A stretch of 64,000 nucleotides of DNA from the NCBI RefSeq assembly GCF_022513565.1, contig NZ_JAKWBE010000001.1:744001-808000 (forward strand), given 5' to 3'. The translations under genes and the position numbers were made by a program. Of the stretch, positions 34,805 through 45,480 are shown in pieces. The notes beneath the pieces are model-generated. The model was given only the letters and a program-made list of their open reading frames with translations, was not told the DNA's origin and searched no databases. The DNA is from Streptomyces gilvus. GTDB lineage: Bacteria > Actinomycetota > Actinomycetes > Streptomycetales > Streptomycetaceae. Each line of letters begins with the position of its first letter. Within the stretch, counting starts at the first letter, position 1.

Positions 34805-36227
34805 AGCGGTCCCCGCCCCACAGCGTGTGGAACGAGCCGTCCTGGTCGGTGCGGCGGTAGGTGTGCGCGCCGAAGAAGTCGCGCTGGCCCTGGGTGAGGG
34901 CCGCGGGCAGGCGCTCGGCGCGCAGGGCGTCGTAGTAGGCGAGGGCCGCGGCGAAGCCCGGGGTCGGGACGCCCTGGCGGGTCGCCGCGACCAGCACCTC
35001 GCGCCAGTCGTCCTGGGCGGCCGCGATCTCCTGCGCGAAGGTCTCGTCCGACAGCAGGCTCGGCAGGTCCGCGCGGGCGTCGTAGGCGGCGCGGATACGG
35101 TCGAGGAAGGCCGCCCGGATGATGCAGCCGCCGCGCCAGATCGCCGAGACCGCACCCAGGTCGATGTCCCAGTCGTACTCCTCGCGGGCCGCCGCGATCT
35201 CATGGAAGCCCTGGGTGTAGGAGACGATCTTCGAGGCGTACAGCGCCTGTTCGACCCGGTCCGCGAAGGCCGCCGCCTCCGACTCGCCGAGCGTCTGCGC
35301 CTTCGGGCCGGCCAGACCGCGCGAGGCCTCGCGCAGCGCCGCGTGGCCGGACAGCGAGCGGGCGAAGACCGCCTCCGCGATGCCCGACACCGGCACGCCC
35401 AGGTCCAGGGCGATCTGGACCGTCCAGCGGCCCGTGCCCTTCTGCTCGGCCTGGTCGACGACCACGTCCACGAACGGCTTGCCCGTCGCGGCGTCCACGT
35501 GGGACAGCACCTCGGCCGTGATCTCGATGAGGTAGGAGTCGAGCCGCCCGGTGTTCCAGGTGCGGAAGATCTCCGCGATCTGCGCGGGGGAGTAGCCGGC
35601 GACGTCGCGCAGCAGCTGGTAGGCCTCGCCGATGAGCTGCATGTCGGCGTACTCGATGCCGTTGTGGACCATCTTCACGAAGTGCCCGGCGCCGTCGGGA
35701 CCGACGTGGGTCACACAGGGAGCGCCGTCCTTGGCCTTCGCGGAGATCTTCTCCAGCATCGGGCCCAGCGAGTCGTACGACTCCTTCGGGCCGCCCGGCA
35801 TGATGCTCGGGCCGTTCAGCGCGCCCTCCTCGCCGCCGGAGACGCCCATGCCCACGAAGTGGATGCCCTGCTCGCGCAGTTCGCGCTCGCGGCGCCGGGT
35901 GTCCGCGAAGTGCGCGTTGCCGCCGTCGATGATCATGTCGCCGGGCTCCAGGAGCGGCGCGAACTCATGGATCACCGCGTCGGTGGGCTCGCCCGCCTTG
36001 ACCATGATGACCAGCCGCCGCGGCCGCTCCAGCGCCGCCACGAACTCCTTGGCGGTCTCGGCCGCGATGAAGTCGCCCTCGTTCCCGAACTCCTCCACCA
36101 GGGCGTGCGTACGCGCCGCCGTCCGGTTGTGCAGAGCGACCGTGTAGCCGTTGCGCGCGAAGTTGCGGGCGAGATTGCGGCCCATGACCGCGAGTCCCGT
36201 GACGCCGATCTGGGCTGTGTTGCTCAT
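34788..36227 (-). CDS. gnd: 6-phosphogluconate dehydrogenase, decarboxylating (NADP+)
   Basis: 479 residues, the length of the long dimeric form. N-terminal Rossmann motif GVTGLAVMGRNLARNFARNG with NRT after the second strand (NADP preference), DMIIDGGNAHFADT, GMGVSGGEEGALNGPSIMPGG, VKMVHNGIEYADMQ, VVDQAEQKGTGRWT and a C-terminal AQRDFFGAHTY-like stretch (QGQRDFFGAHTYRR). It oxidises 6-phosphogluconate to ribulose-5-phosphate plus CO2 in the pentose phosphate pathway. It is a single-gene unit, divergent from the Rpf-LysM-M23 gene, with a hairpin behind its stop. Confidence 0.97.
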   Translation of the reverse strand: MSNTAQIGVTGLAVMGRNLARNFARNGYTVALHNRTAARTHALVEEFGNEGDFIAAETAKEFVAALERPRRLVIMVKAGEPTDAVIHEFAPLLEPGDMIIDGGNAHFADTRRRERELREQGIHFVGMGVSGGEEGALNGPSIMPGGPKESYDSLGPMLEKISAKAKDGAPCVTHVGPDGAGHFVKMVHNGIEYADMQLIGEAYQLLRDVAGYSPAQIAEIFRTWNTGRLDSYLIEITAEVLSHVDAATGKPFVDVVVDQAEQKGTGRWTVQIALDLGVPVSGIAEAVFARSLSGHAALREASRGLAGPKAQTLGESEAAAFADRVEQALYASKIVSYTQGFHEIAAAREEYDWDIDLGAVSAIWRGGCIIRAAFLDRIRAAYDARADLPSLLSDETFAQEIAAAQDDWREVLVAATRQGVPTPGFAAALAYYDALRAERLPAALTQGQRDFFGAHTYRRTDQDGSFHTLWGGDRSEVTA

Positions 36228-36442
36228 TCGGTTGGCTCCTTGAGGATCCGGTATCGGTGGTGCCGTTCGTGCCCGTCAGTATCGCCCCACCGACCATCCT
36301 GACGTGCCGGTACGCCGAGCGCATGTCCGCCTCGCCCGGTGTGCCGCAGGCAGATACGCACGACCGGCCCCGCCTGTCTCAGCCACGGTGCAACTGCTGC
36401 TCATTCCTGATTCCTTGCGGGACAGGGCGGCCGATTGCCGTC

Positions 36443-36472
36443 TTGTCATGGCCTGTTGGGCACGCTTACTTT
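36443..36472 (+). promoter_or_regulatory. Candidate promoter of the Rpf-LysM-M23 gene
   Basis: TTGTCA (36443-36448), 18-bp spacer, TACTTT (36467-36472), placing a start of transcription near 36479 and a leader of about 27 nt. A c-di-AMP (ydaO-type) riboswitch controls some Rpf genes in streptomycetes, but the leader here is too short for one if this promoter is used. Confidence 0.45.
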
Positions 36473-36484
36473 TGGCCCTCCTGA

Positions 36485-38768
<2,284 letters not shown>

Positions 38769-38929
38769 GAGCAGCTGCTCCTCTGCGTGAGGCGGGGGCG
38801 GTTGCCCCTGCGCGGCGAACGGTCGGCCTTCATAGCGAACACGATGCCTTGTCGATCTGTTCCCGTCGTCGTCCCTGAGCACCCAATGGGTCCTACTGCC
38901 GATGGAGTACGAAACGGGCACTGTCCTCC

Positions 38930-38948
38930 CCAGGGTGGGTGACCCTGG
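38930..38948. promoter_or_regulatory. Inverted repeat before the FhuF-like gene
   Basis: CCAGGG-TGGGTGA-CCCTGG, perfect 6-bp arms ending directly at the proposed GTG start (38949). It could be an operator or an mRNA hairpin; it does not resemble the classical iron-box sequence of DmdR/IdeR. Confidence 0.35.
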
Positions 38949-39740
38949 GTGGAGACCCCCTGGGAGGAACCCCTGGGGACCTTGGTACTACTGCTGTTCG
39001 TGGACCCGGAGCCCGACCTCGACCCCGATCTCGCCGCGCTCGAAGCGCTGGGCGGCTTCTTCGTCCTGCGCGTGGGCGCGGGACCGGCGACGCCGCTTCC
39101 CAGTCTCGCGCAGACGTACGAAAACCGCCCTTCGGAGGTTTACGGAAATACGCTGACTTTCCGGGTGGAGAGGGTCGCCGCCGCACTGCGCGCCCCGGAG
39201 CCGCGGATCGCCGCCTCCGTGGCCCAGCAGGGGCTCGCCGCCCGGCTCTGGTCGGTCACCCTCGGCTGCGCGGCCCGCTACGGCCGCGTCCCCGACCTCG
39301 CCCCCGGGCTGCTGCGCTGGGACCCCGGCGCGAGCGCCCCCGACGACCTCTGGCTCTGCGAGGTCCGCCCCCGGCCCGCCGACCCCGCGACGATCGCGGA
39401 CGTCGTCCTGCACGGCCACCTCGACCCCCTCGCCACGGCCCTGCGCGCCCACCACCGCGTCGCCCCCGGCCTGCTGTGGGGCAACGCGGCCTCCGCACTG
39501 GCCGGAACCGCACGCCAACTGGACCACTGGGCCCGCTCGCGAGGCGACGGGGAAGCCGCCGCCCGCACCCGCTCCCTCACCGCCGCGCTCCTCGCCCACC
39601 CCCTTCTGGCCGGCGCCCTCACCGACACCCTCCGGCGCCGCAGCTGCTGCCTCTACTACCGGGTGCCCGGCGGGGGAGTGTGCGGTGACTGTTGCTTCAC
39701 ACGAGCCCCGCGCTCTTCCGCGCGCGGCTCATCTGGGTGA
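38949..39740 (+). CDS. FhuF-type (2Fe-2S) ferric reductase-like protein
   Basis: 263 residues. The C-terminus carries SCCLYYRVPGGGVCGDCC, the C-C-x10-C-x2-C arrangement of siderophore-iron reductases (FhuF C-terminal domain), which binds an unusual 2Fe-2S cluster. The middle resembles the FhuF helical domain (QQGLAARLWSVTLGCAARYG; GLLWGNAASALAGTARQL). The likely role is reduction of ferric siderophores in the cytoplasm, though no uptake genes are adjacent. Start uncertain: the GTG at 38949 is framed by an inverted repeat and lacks a clear ribosome-binding site; a later start near GGGAGGAA is possible. Confidence 0.8.
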   Translation: METPWEEPLGTLVLLLFVDPEPDLDPDLAALEALGGFFVLRVGAGPATPLPSLAQTYENRPSEVYGNTLTFRVERVAAALRAPEPRIAASVAQQGLAARLWSVTLGCAARYGRVPDLAPGLLRWDPGASAPDDLWLCEVRPRPADPATIADVVLHGHLDPLATALRAHHRVAPGLLWGNAASALAGTARQLDHWARSRGDGEAAARTRSLTAALLAHPLLAGALTDTLRRRSCCLYYRVPGGGVCGDCCFTRAPRSSARGSSG

Positions 39741-39777
39741 CCATGAAGGAACCGGTCGCCGAAACAGGGAGTTGCGG

Positions 39778-40929
39778 GTGCGAGTCGGACTGCTGACCCG
39801 GGAGTACCCGCCGGACGTGTACGGCGGCGCGGGGGTCCATGTCGAGTTCCTCGCCCGGGAGTTGAGCTCCCTGGTCGACCTCGAGGTGCACTGCTGGGGC
39901 GAGGGCCGCGGGGTGGGCGTCGTACGCCACCGCTCCTGGGCCGCCCTGGACACCGCCAACGACGCGCTGCGCACCTTCTCCGTGGACCTCGCCATGGCCG
40001 CCGGCCTCGAAGGCCGCGAGCTGGTGCACTCCCACACCTGGTACGCCAACCTCGGCGGCCACCTCGCCAAGATGCTGTACGGCGTCCCGCACGTGATGAC
40101 CGCCCACTCGCTGGAGCCGCTGCGCCCCTGGAAGGCCGAGCAGCTCGGCGGCGGTTACGCGCTCTCCAGCTGGGCCGAGCGGACCGCGATCGAGAGCGCG
40201 GACGCCGTGATCGCCGTGTCCGGGGCCATGCGCGAGGACATCCTCACCTGCTACCCGACGCTGGATCCGGCCAAGGTCCACATCGTGCACAACGGCATCG
40301 ACACCACGCTCTACCGCCCCGACCACGGCACCGACGTGCTCGACCGGATCGGCCTGGACCGCACCCGGCCCTTCATCCTGTTCGTCGGCCGGATCACCCG
40401 CCAGAAGGGCGTGCCGCACCTGCTGCGGGCCGTGCGGGACATCGATCCGGCCGCGCAGGTCGTGCTGTGCGCGGGGGCGCCGGACACACCGGAGATCGAC
40501 CAGGAGTTCCGTGATCTCTACCAGGAGCTGAGCCGGGTCCGCGCGGGCGTGCACTGGATCCCGCAGATGCTGCCGCGGCCGGAGGTGATCCAGCTGCTCA
40601 CCCATGCGGCGGTGTTCGTCTGCCCGTCGGTGTACGAGCCCCTCGGCATCGTGAACCTGGAGGCGATGGCCTGCGGCACGCCCGTGGTGGCCTCCCGGGT
40701 GGGCGGCATCCCCGAGGTCGTGGACGACGGCCGTACCGGGGTACTCGTCGCGGTGGACGACGACTTCGAGGCGAGCCTCGCGCGGGCACTGGATGCCGTG
40801 ATCGGCGATCCTGAGGGTGCCCGGCGGATGGGTGAGGCCGGGCGGGTGCGCGCGGTGGAGGAGTTCGGCTGGGACGCCGTCGCCCGCCGTACCGTCGGGC
40901 TTTACGAAGAGATCCTCAAACAGGAATAG
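39778..40929 (+). CDS. glgA: Actinobacterial glycogen synthase / alpha-maltose-1-phosphate synthase (GT4)
   Basis: 383 residues from GTG 39778, with AGGGAG upstream. GT-B signatures: [20 protein letters not shown] at the N-terminus, [34 protein letters not shown] (split here), [18 protein letters not shown] and [22 protein letters not shown] with the E-x7-E motif. This short GT4 type is the actinobacterial GlgA, shown in mycobacteria to act as GlgM, making maltose-1-phosphate from ADP-glucose and glucose-1-phosphate for the GlgE route. The glgC gene 91 bp downstream supplies ADP-glucose, which supports the assignment. Confidence 0.93.
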   Translation: MRVGLLTREYPPDVYGGAGVHVEFLARELSSLVDLEVHCWGEGRGVGVVRHRSWAALDTANDALRTFSVDLAMAAGLEGRELVHSHTWYANLGGHLAKMLYGVPHVMTAHSLEPLRPWKAEQLGGGYALSSWAERTAIESADAVIAVSGAMREDILTCYPTLDPAKVHIVHNGIDTTLYRPDHGTDVLDRIGLDRTRPFILFVGRITRQKGVPHLLRAVRDIDPAAQVVLCAGAPDTPEIDQEFRDLYQELSRVRAGVHWIPQMLPRPEVIQLLTHAAVFVCPSVYEPLGIVNLEAMACGTPVVASRVGGIPEVVDDGRTGVLVAVDDDFEASLARALDAVIGDPEGARRMGEAGRVRAVEEFGWDAVARRTVGLYEEILKQE

Positions 40930-41020
40930 AACGGCCGGGAGTTCCCTGGAGTTCTTCGAACAGGCTTACTCCGCCTCGCCCAGGGGCAGGCATGGATCAA
41001 CCACGGTGAGGGGAGCGGCC

Positions 41021-42241
41021 ATGCGTCGTGGCGGACCTTCGGTGCTCGGCATCGTCCTTGCGGGCGGAGAAGGCAAACGCCTGATGCCCCTGACAGCCGA
41101 CCGCGCGAAACCAGCGGTCACCTTCGGCGGGACGTACCGTCTCGTCGATTTCGTCCTGTCCAACCTCGTCAACGGCGACATCCTGCGCGTCTGTGTGCTG
41201 ACGCAGTACAAGTCGCACTCGCTGGACCGGCACATCACCACCACCTGGCGGATGTCCAGTCTGCTCGGCAACTACGTGACCCCGGTCCCGGCCCAGCAGC
41301 GGCTCGGCCCGCGCTGGTACCTGGGCAGCGCGGACGCGATCCTGCAGTCGCTGAACCTGATCTACGACGAGCGGCCCGAGTACGTGGTGGTGTTCGGCGC
41401 CGACCACGTCTACCGGATGGACCCGCGCCAGATGCTCGCCCAGCACATCGAGAGCGGGGCGGGCGTCACGGTGGCCGGTATCCGGGTGCCGCGCTCGGAG
41501 TCCTCGCAGTTCGGGGTGATCACCCCGGGCTCGGACGGGCTGACGGTGGAGCGCTTCCTGGAGAAGCCCGCCGACCCGCCGGGCCTCGCGGACGACCCGG
41601 AGTGCGTGTTCGCCTCCATGGGCAACTACATCTTCACCACCAAGGCGCTGATCGAGGCACTGCAGCGGGACGCCGAGGACGAGCACTCCGTGCACGACAT
41701 GGGCGGCTCGATCCTGCCCCAGCTCACCGAGCGGGGCGAGGCCCAGCTGTACGACTTCAGCGCCAACCACGTGCCCGGCGAGACCACCCGGGACCGCGGC
41801 TACTGGCGGGACGTGGGCACCCTGGACGCGTACTACGACGCCCACATGGACCTGATCGCCGAGCGGCCCGCCTTCAACCTCTACAACCGGCAGTGGCCCA
41901 TCTACACCCACTCCAACCAGCTCTCCCCGGCCCGGTTCAACGCGGGCGGCATCGCCAGCGAGTCCATCATCAGCGCCGGCTGCCTGATCCGCGGCCAGGT
42001 CACCCGCTCCGTGCTGTCGCCGGGTGTCCTGGTGGACCCGGGCGCGGTGGTGCAGGGCTCGGTGCTGCACGACAACGTCCACATCGGGCGCGGTGCCATC
42101 GTGCGCGGTGCGGTCCTGGACAAGAACGTCGAGGTGCCGCCGGGCGCGACGATCGGCGTCAACCCGGAACGGGACGCGGAGCTGTACACCGTCTCCAAGG
42201 GCGGGGTGATCGCCCTCGGGAAGGGGCAGGTGGTGTCGTAG
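41021..42241 (+). CDS. glgC: Glucose-1-phosphate adenylyltransferase (ADP-glucose pyrophosphorylase)
   Basis: 406 residues. [25 protein letters not shown] is the nucleotide-binding start (shown here as [16 protein letters not shown] and [10 protein letters not shown]), then [39 protein letters not shown], and a C-terminal left-handed beta-helix with hexapeptide-like repeats ([21 protein letters not shown]). It makes ADP-glucose from ATP and glucose-1-phosphate, the donor for glgA just upstream. ATG at 41021 with GAGGGGA seven bases before. It ends 12 bp before the converging cupin gene. Confidence 0.96.
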   Translation: MRRGGPSVLGIVLAGGEGKRLMPLTADRAKPAVTFGGTYRLVDFVLSNLVNGDILRVCVLTQYKSHSLDRHITTTWRMSSLLGNYVTPVPAQQRLGPRWYLGSADAILQSLNLIYDERPEYVVVFGADHVYRMDPRQMLAQHIESGAGVTVAGIRVPRSESSQFGVITPGSDGLTVERFLEKPADPPGLADDPECVFASMGNYIFTTKALIEALQRDAEDEHSVHDMGGSILPQLTERGEAQLYDFSANHVPGETTRDRGYWRDVGTLDAYYDAHMDLIAERPAFNLYNRQWPIYTHSNQLSPARFNAGGIASESIISAGCLIRGQVTRSVLSPGVLVDPGAVVQGSVLHDNVHIGRGAIVRGAVLDKNVEVPPGATIGVNPERDAELYTVSKGGVIALGKGQVVS

Positions 42242-42253
42242 CGGGCGGGAGGG

Positions 42254-42640
42254 TCAGCCGGAGGACTCCCGCATCGCCTGGAAGTTCTTCATGATGGCCT
42301 CGCTGGTGGGCCGCACCTCCCGGGTCGGGCTGAACTGCAGGGCCTCGGTGCCCGGTGCGGTGTGCACGGGAACATGCCCGGGTGGCGCGTAGTACGCGTC
42401 ACCCTCGCCGTAGACCTCGTCGCGGTCCGTGTAGTGGAAGGTCAGCTGCCCCTTGAAGACGTAGCCCCAGTGCGGGCACTGGCACTGGTCGTCGGGCAGC
42501 CCCCGGAGCAACGGTGTGTGGTCGACGTTCTCGCGGAAGGTGATGAAGTCCACCGTGTAGTCGTCCAGCTCCTCGGACCGGTCCAGCACGATTCCGAAGT
42601 CGCCGCCCTGGGAGGCCGTCTCCCTGGATACCTTCGACAT
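42254..42640 (-). CDS. Small cupin-domain protein
   Basis: 128 residues. One cupin barrel: HWGYVFKGQLTFHYTD (motif 1, with H replacing part of the usual HxH) and YYAPPGHVPVHTAPGTEALQF (motif 2, with PxGH and the metal His). A short N-terminal part and CQCPHWG, two cysteines next to the metal-binding histidine, are distinctive. The function is unknown: metal-dependent enzyme or sensor. ATG at 42640. It converges on glgC and is divergent from the GH2 gene. Confidence 0.8.
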   Translation of the reverse strand: MSKVSRETASQGGDFGIVLDRSEELDDYTVDFITFRENVDHTPLLRGLPDDQCQCPHWGYVFKGQLTFHYTDRDEVYGEGDAYYAPPGHVPVHTAPGTEALQFSPTREVRPTSEAIMKNFQAMRESSG

Positions 42641-42754
42641 CTGTCTCGCCTTCTTCCCGCGGAGATCGACCCCTTGTCCCATTCTCCGCCGGTCTCGCGG
42701 CCCGGCCACCGGGGCACGGTCTTGTCATGTCCCTGGACGCGATGCGGAATCCGT

Positions 42755-42793
42755 GTTGTCATGCCAACTGCTGTCCATGACAACGTTGTTATG
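42755..42793 (+). promoter_or_regulatory. LacI-type operator cluster before the GH2-GH92 genes
   Basis: CATGACAACGTTGTTATG (42776-42793) is an 18-bp palindrome with one mismatched pair and the central AACGTT common in LacI-family operators. A further half-site GTTGTCATG lies at 42755-42763 (perfect 9-bp inverted arm to 42776-42784), and a third, CTTGTCATG, at 42721-42729. The main palindrome abuts the ribosome-binding site of the GH2 gene (GGAGGT, 42793-42798), so a bound repressor would block initiation. No LacI-family gene is in the window. Confidence 0.7.
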
Positions 42794-42802
42794 GAGGTTT
42801 CC

Positions 42803-45415
42803 GTGCACCTGGCACGCCTCAGAGACCGACTCGCGTTACTTCTGGCCCTCGCGCTCGGCATCGCCGGGCTCGCCGCCGTCCCGGCCGCGACCGCCGCCGT
42901 CGACCCGGTGGAGGTCCACGGCCTGAAGGGCGAGTACTACACCCAATCCGCGCCCGGCGCTTTCGACTTCCACGAGCTCAGGGCGACCGGCTTCGACCCG
43001 AACCTCGACTTCGACAACCTCGAGCCGCGCCTGGCGTTCACCACCGGGCAGTCCGACGACGTCAGCGTCCGCTGGACCGGAAAGATCGTCCCGGAGAGGA
43101 CCGGTCCGCACACCTTCTCGATCATCGGCGACAACGGCTTCCGCCTCTGGATCGGCGGGCAGCTCGTCATCGACCACTGGGTGGACGACTGGGACACCGA
43201 ACAGACCGCAGAGCCGGTCGACTTGACGGCCGGACGGGCCTACGACATCAAGGTCGAGTACTTCGAGCACTACGGCGGCTCCAACCTCCACCTGCGCTGG
43301 ACCGAGCCCGGCGGCACCAAGGCGCCCGTCCCGCAGTCCGCGTTCCGGCTGCCCGACGGCTTCGACTACGACGGCGCCGTCGCCACCACCGTCCTCGTCA
43401 CCGGCCGCACCCTGAGGCTCGACTTCGCCCAGCCCCTCGCCGCACCCCCGGCCGGCCTCACCGGCCACCTCCAGGCGGTGATCGGCGGCGCCAAGTGGCC
43501 TTTGGGAACCGCCCAGTTGGACCCCGCCGACAGCCGGGCGCTCCTGATCCCGCTGACGCAGCCTGTCGTCGGCAACAAGACCGGCACGGCCCGCGGCACC
43601 GCCGACGTCCGCTACGACGGCGAGGGCGGACTCACCCGCGCGGACGGCAACGTTGTCAAGGCGTTCTGGTCCAGCGGCCCCAACCGCTCCACCCATGAAC
43701 TGCGCACGAGATGGGCCGACCAGGTGGGCCCGGACAACGCCCATCCCGAATACCCGCGACCGCAGCTGACCCGCGCCGACTGGCGCAATCTGAACGGGCG
43801 TTGGCAGTTCGCCGCGGCGACGGCGGGGGAGCGGCCGCCGGTCGGCAGGAACCTCGCCGAGCACATCCTCGTCCCGTACCCCGTCGAGTCCCAGCTCTCC
43901 GGCCTGGAACGGCACGAGGACCGCATGTGGTACCGCCGCACCTTCACCGTCCCCGCCGGCTGGCGGATCGGCTCGGGCAAGCGGCTGCGGCTCAACTTCG
44001 GGGCCGTCGACTGGCGGGCCGAGGTCTACGTCAACGGCACCAAGGTCACCGAACACCAGGGCGGCTACGACAAGTTCAGCGCCGACATCACCGACGCGCT
44101 GAAGCCGGGCCGCACCCAGGAACTGATCGTCGGCGTGTACGACCCCACCGACGCGGCCGACGGCGAGAACCCGCCGCTCGGCAAGCAGCGCCTGGACCCG
44201 AGCGGCATCTGGTACACACCGACCTCGGGCATCTGGCAGACGGTGTGGATGGAACCGGTCACGCCCGACCACGTGGACGCGCTGAAGCTCGTCCCCGACG
44301 TCGCGAAGAGCCGGCTGACGGTGGAGGCGCGGGGCGTGCGCGCCGGCGTACCGATCACGGCGACGGCGTACGACGGCAGGCGCGCGGTCGCCACGGCACG
44401 CGGCCGTACCGGCGGCCCGCTCACGCTCACCCTCGACAAACCGCGTCTGTGGTCGCCCGACGATCCCTTCCTCTACGGCCTGAAGGTCACCGTCGGCGCC
44501 GACCGCGTCGGCAGCTACTTCGGGATGCGCTCGATCTCCGTCGAGAGGGTGAACGGCGTCCCGCGCACCCTCCTCAACGGCGAGCCGGTCTTCATGATGG
44601 CCACTCTCGACCAGGGCTTCTGGCCCGACGGCCTCTACACCGCCCCGACCGACGAGGCCCTGGCGTACGACCTGAAGGTGCACAAGCGGCTCGGCTTCAA
44701 CGCCGTGCGCAAGCACATCAAGGTCGAGCCGGACCGCTGGTTCTACTGGGCCGACCGGCTGGGCCTGATGGTGTGGCAGGACATGCCCGCGATGACGGCC
44801 GGGGTGGACCCGTCGCCCGCCGCCCGCGCCGAGTTCGAGCGGGAGATGAAGCAGATCATCGACGAGCACGTCAGCAGCCCGTCGGTGGTCATGTGGGTCA
44901 CCTTCAACGAGGGCTGGGGCCAGTACGACATGGCCCGCATCGCCGACCAGGCCAAGGCCTGGGACCCGTCCCGGCTGGTCAACTCCATGTCGGGGCTGAA
45001 CCTCGGGGCCGACGGCGGCACCGGCGACATCATGGACGAGCACGGCTATCCCAGCCCCGCCCTGCCACCCCGCCCGGACGGCCGACGCGCCCTGGTCAGC
45101 GGCGAGTACGGCGGCCTGGGACTGGCAGTGCCCGGTCACGCCTGGTCCGTGCAGCAGTCGTACGTCGACGTCGACCCGGCGACCTACACCGACGACTACC
45201 TCGCCAAGCTCACCGAGGTGCGCGCCCTCGCCTGCAAGGGCGGCAACGGCGCGGTCTACACGCAGATCTCGGACGTCGAGGGCGAGCTGAACGGCCTGCT
45301 CACCTACGACCGCGAGGCGCTCAAGCCGGACGCCCGGCGTGTGCGCGCCGCACAGCGGGCCCTGATCAGCGACGCTTCCCGGGCGGTCCCCGCCGGGTGC
45401 CCCTCGACCACCTGA
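42803..45415 (+). CDS. Secreted PA14-containing glycoside hydrolase family 2 enzyme
   Basis: 870 residues. The signal peptide covers ~1-33 (LLLALALGIAGLAAVPAATAA). A PA14 domain follows (~38-175: LKGEYYTQSAPGAFDFHE, GPHTFSIIGDNGFRLWIGG, VEYFEHYGGSNLHLRW). From ~310 the GH2 domains begin: sugar-binding jelly roll (MWYRRTFTVPAGWR, AEVYVNGTKVTEHQGGYDKF), Ig-like part, and TIM barrel with the acid/base Glu in TFNEGWGQYD (~703) and a probable nucleophile Glu in SGEYGGLG. GH2 enzymes include beta-galactosidases, beta-mannosidases and beta-glucuronidases; which one is unclear. GTG at 42803 was chosen for GGAGGT upstream. Confidence 0.9.
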   Translation: MHLARLRDRLALLLALALGIAGLAAVPAATAAVDPVEVHGLKGEYYTQSAPGAFDFHELRATGFDPNLDFDNLEPRLAFTTGQSDDVSVRWTGKIVPERTGPHTFSIIGDNGFRLWIGGQLVIDHWVDDWDTEQTAEPVDLTAGRAYDIKVEYFEHYGGSNLHLRWTEPGGTKAPVPQSAFRLPDGFDYDGAVATTVLVTGRTLRLDFAQPLAAPPAGLTGHLQAVIGGAKWPLGTAQLDPADSRALLIPLTQPVVGNKTGTARGTADVRYDGEGGLTRADGNVVKAFWSSGPNRSTHELRTRWADQVGPDNAHPEYPRPQLTRADWRNLNGRWQFAAATAGERPPVGRNLAEHILVPYPVESQLSGLERHEDRMWYRRTFTVPAGWRIGSGKRLRLNFGAVDWRAEVYVNGTKVTEHQGGYDKFSADITDALKPGRTQELIVGVYDPTDAADGENPPLGKQRLDPSGIWYTPTSGIWQTVWMEPVTPDHVDALKLVPDVAKSRLTVEARGVRAGVPITATAYDGRRAVATARGRTGGPLTLTLDKPRLWSPDDPFLYGLKVTVGADRVGSYFGMRSISVERVNGVPRTLLNGEPVFMMATLDQGFWPDGLYTAPTDEALAYDLKVHKRLGFNAVRKHIKVEPDRWFYWADRLGLMVWQDMPAMTAGVDPSPAARAEFEREMKQIIDEHVSSPSVVMWVTFNEGWGQYDMARIADQAKAWDPSRLVNSMSGLNLGADGGTGDIMDEHGYPSPALPPRPDGRRALVSGEYGGLGLAVPGHAWSVQQSYVDVDPATYTDDYLAKLTEVRALACKGGNGAVYTQISDVEGELNGLLTYDREALKPDARRVRAAQRALISDASRAVPAGCPSTT

Positions 45416-45480
45416 CCCCTCACCCTTTCGTGACTCCTCACCCTTCCGTGACCCTTCACCCCTTCCGGAGGACCCCCGAC

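Noticed and set aside
33155..35203. Long minus-strand ORF over the racemase gene, repeats and proline-rich gene
   Set aside because: It is antisense to real genes, and its product is an Arg/Pro/Ser-rich low-complexity chain typical of GC-rich non-coding frames.
42254..42861. Longer minus-strand starts for the cupin gene (up to 42709 or beyond)
   Set aside because: The added residues are Arg-rich and run into the GH2 promoter/operator; the ATG at 42640 matches the start of the conserved part.
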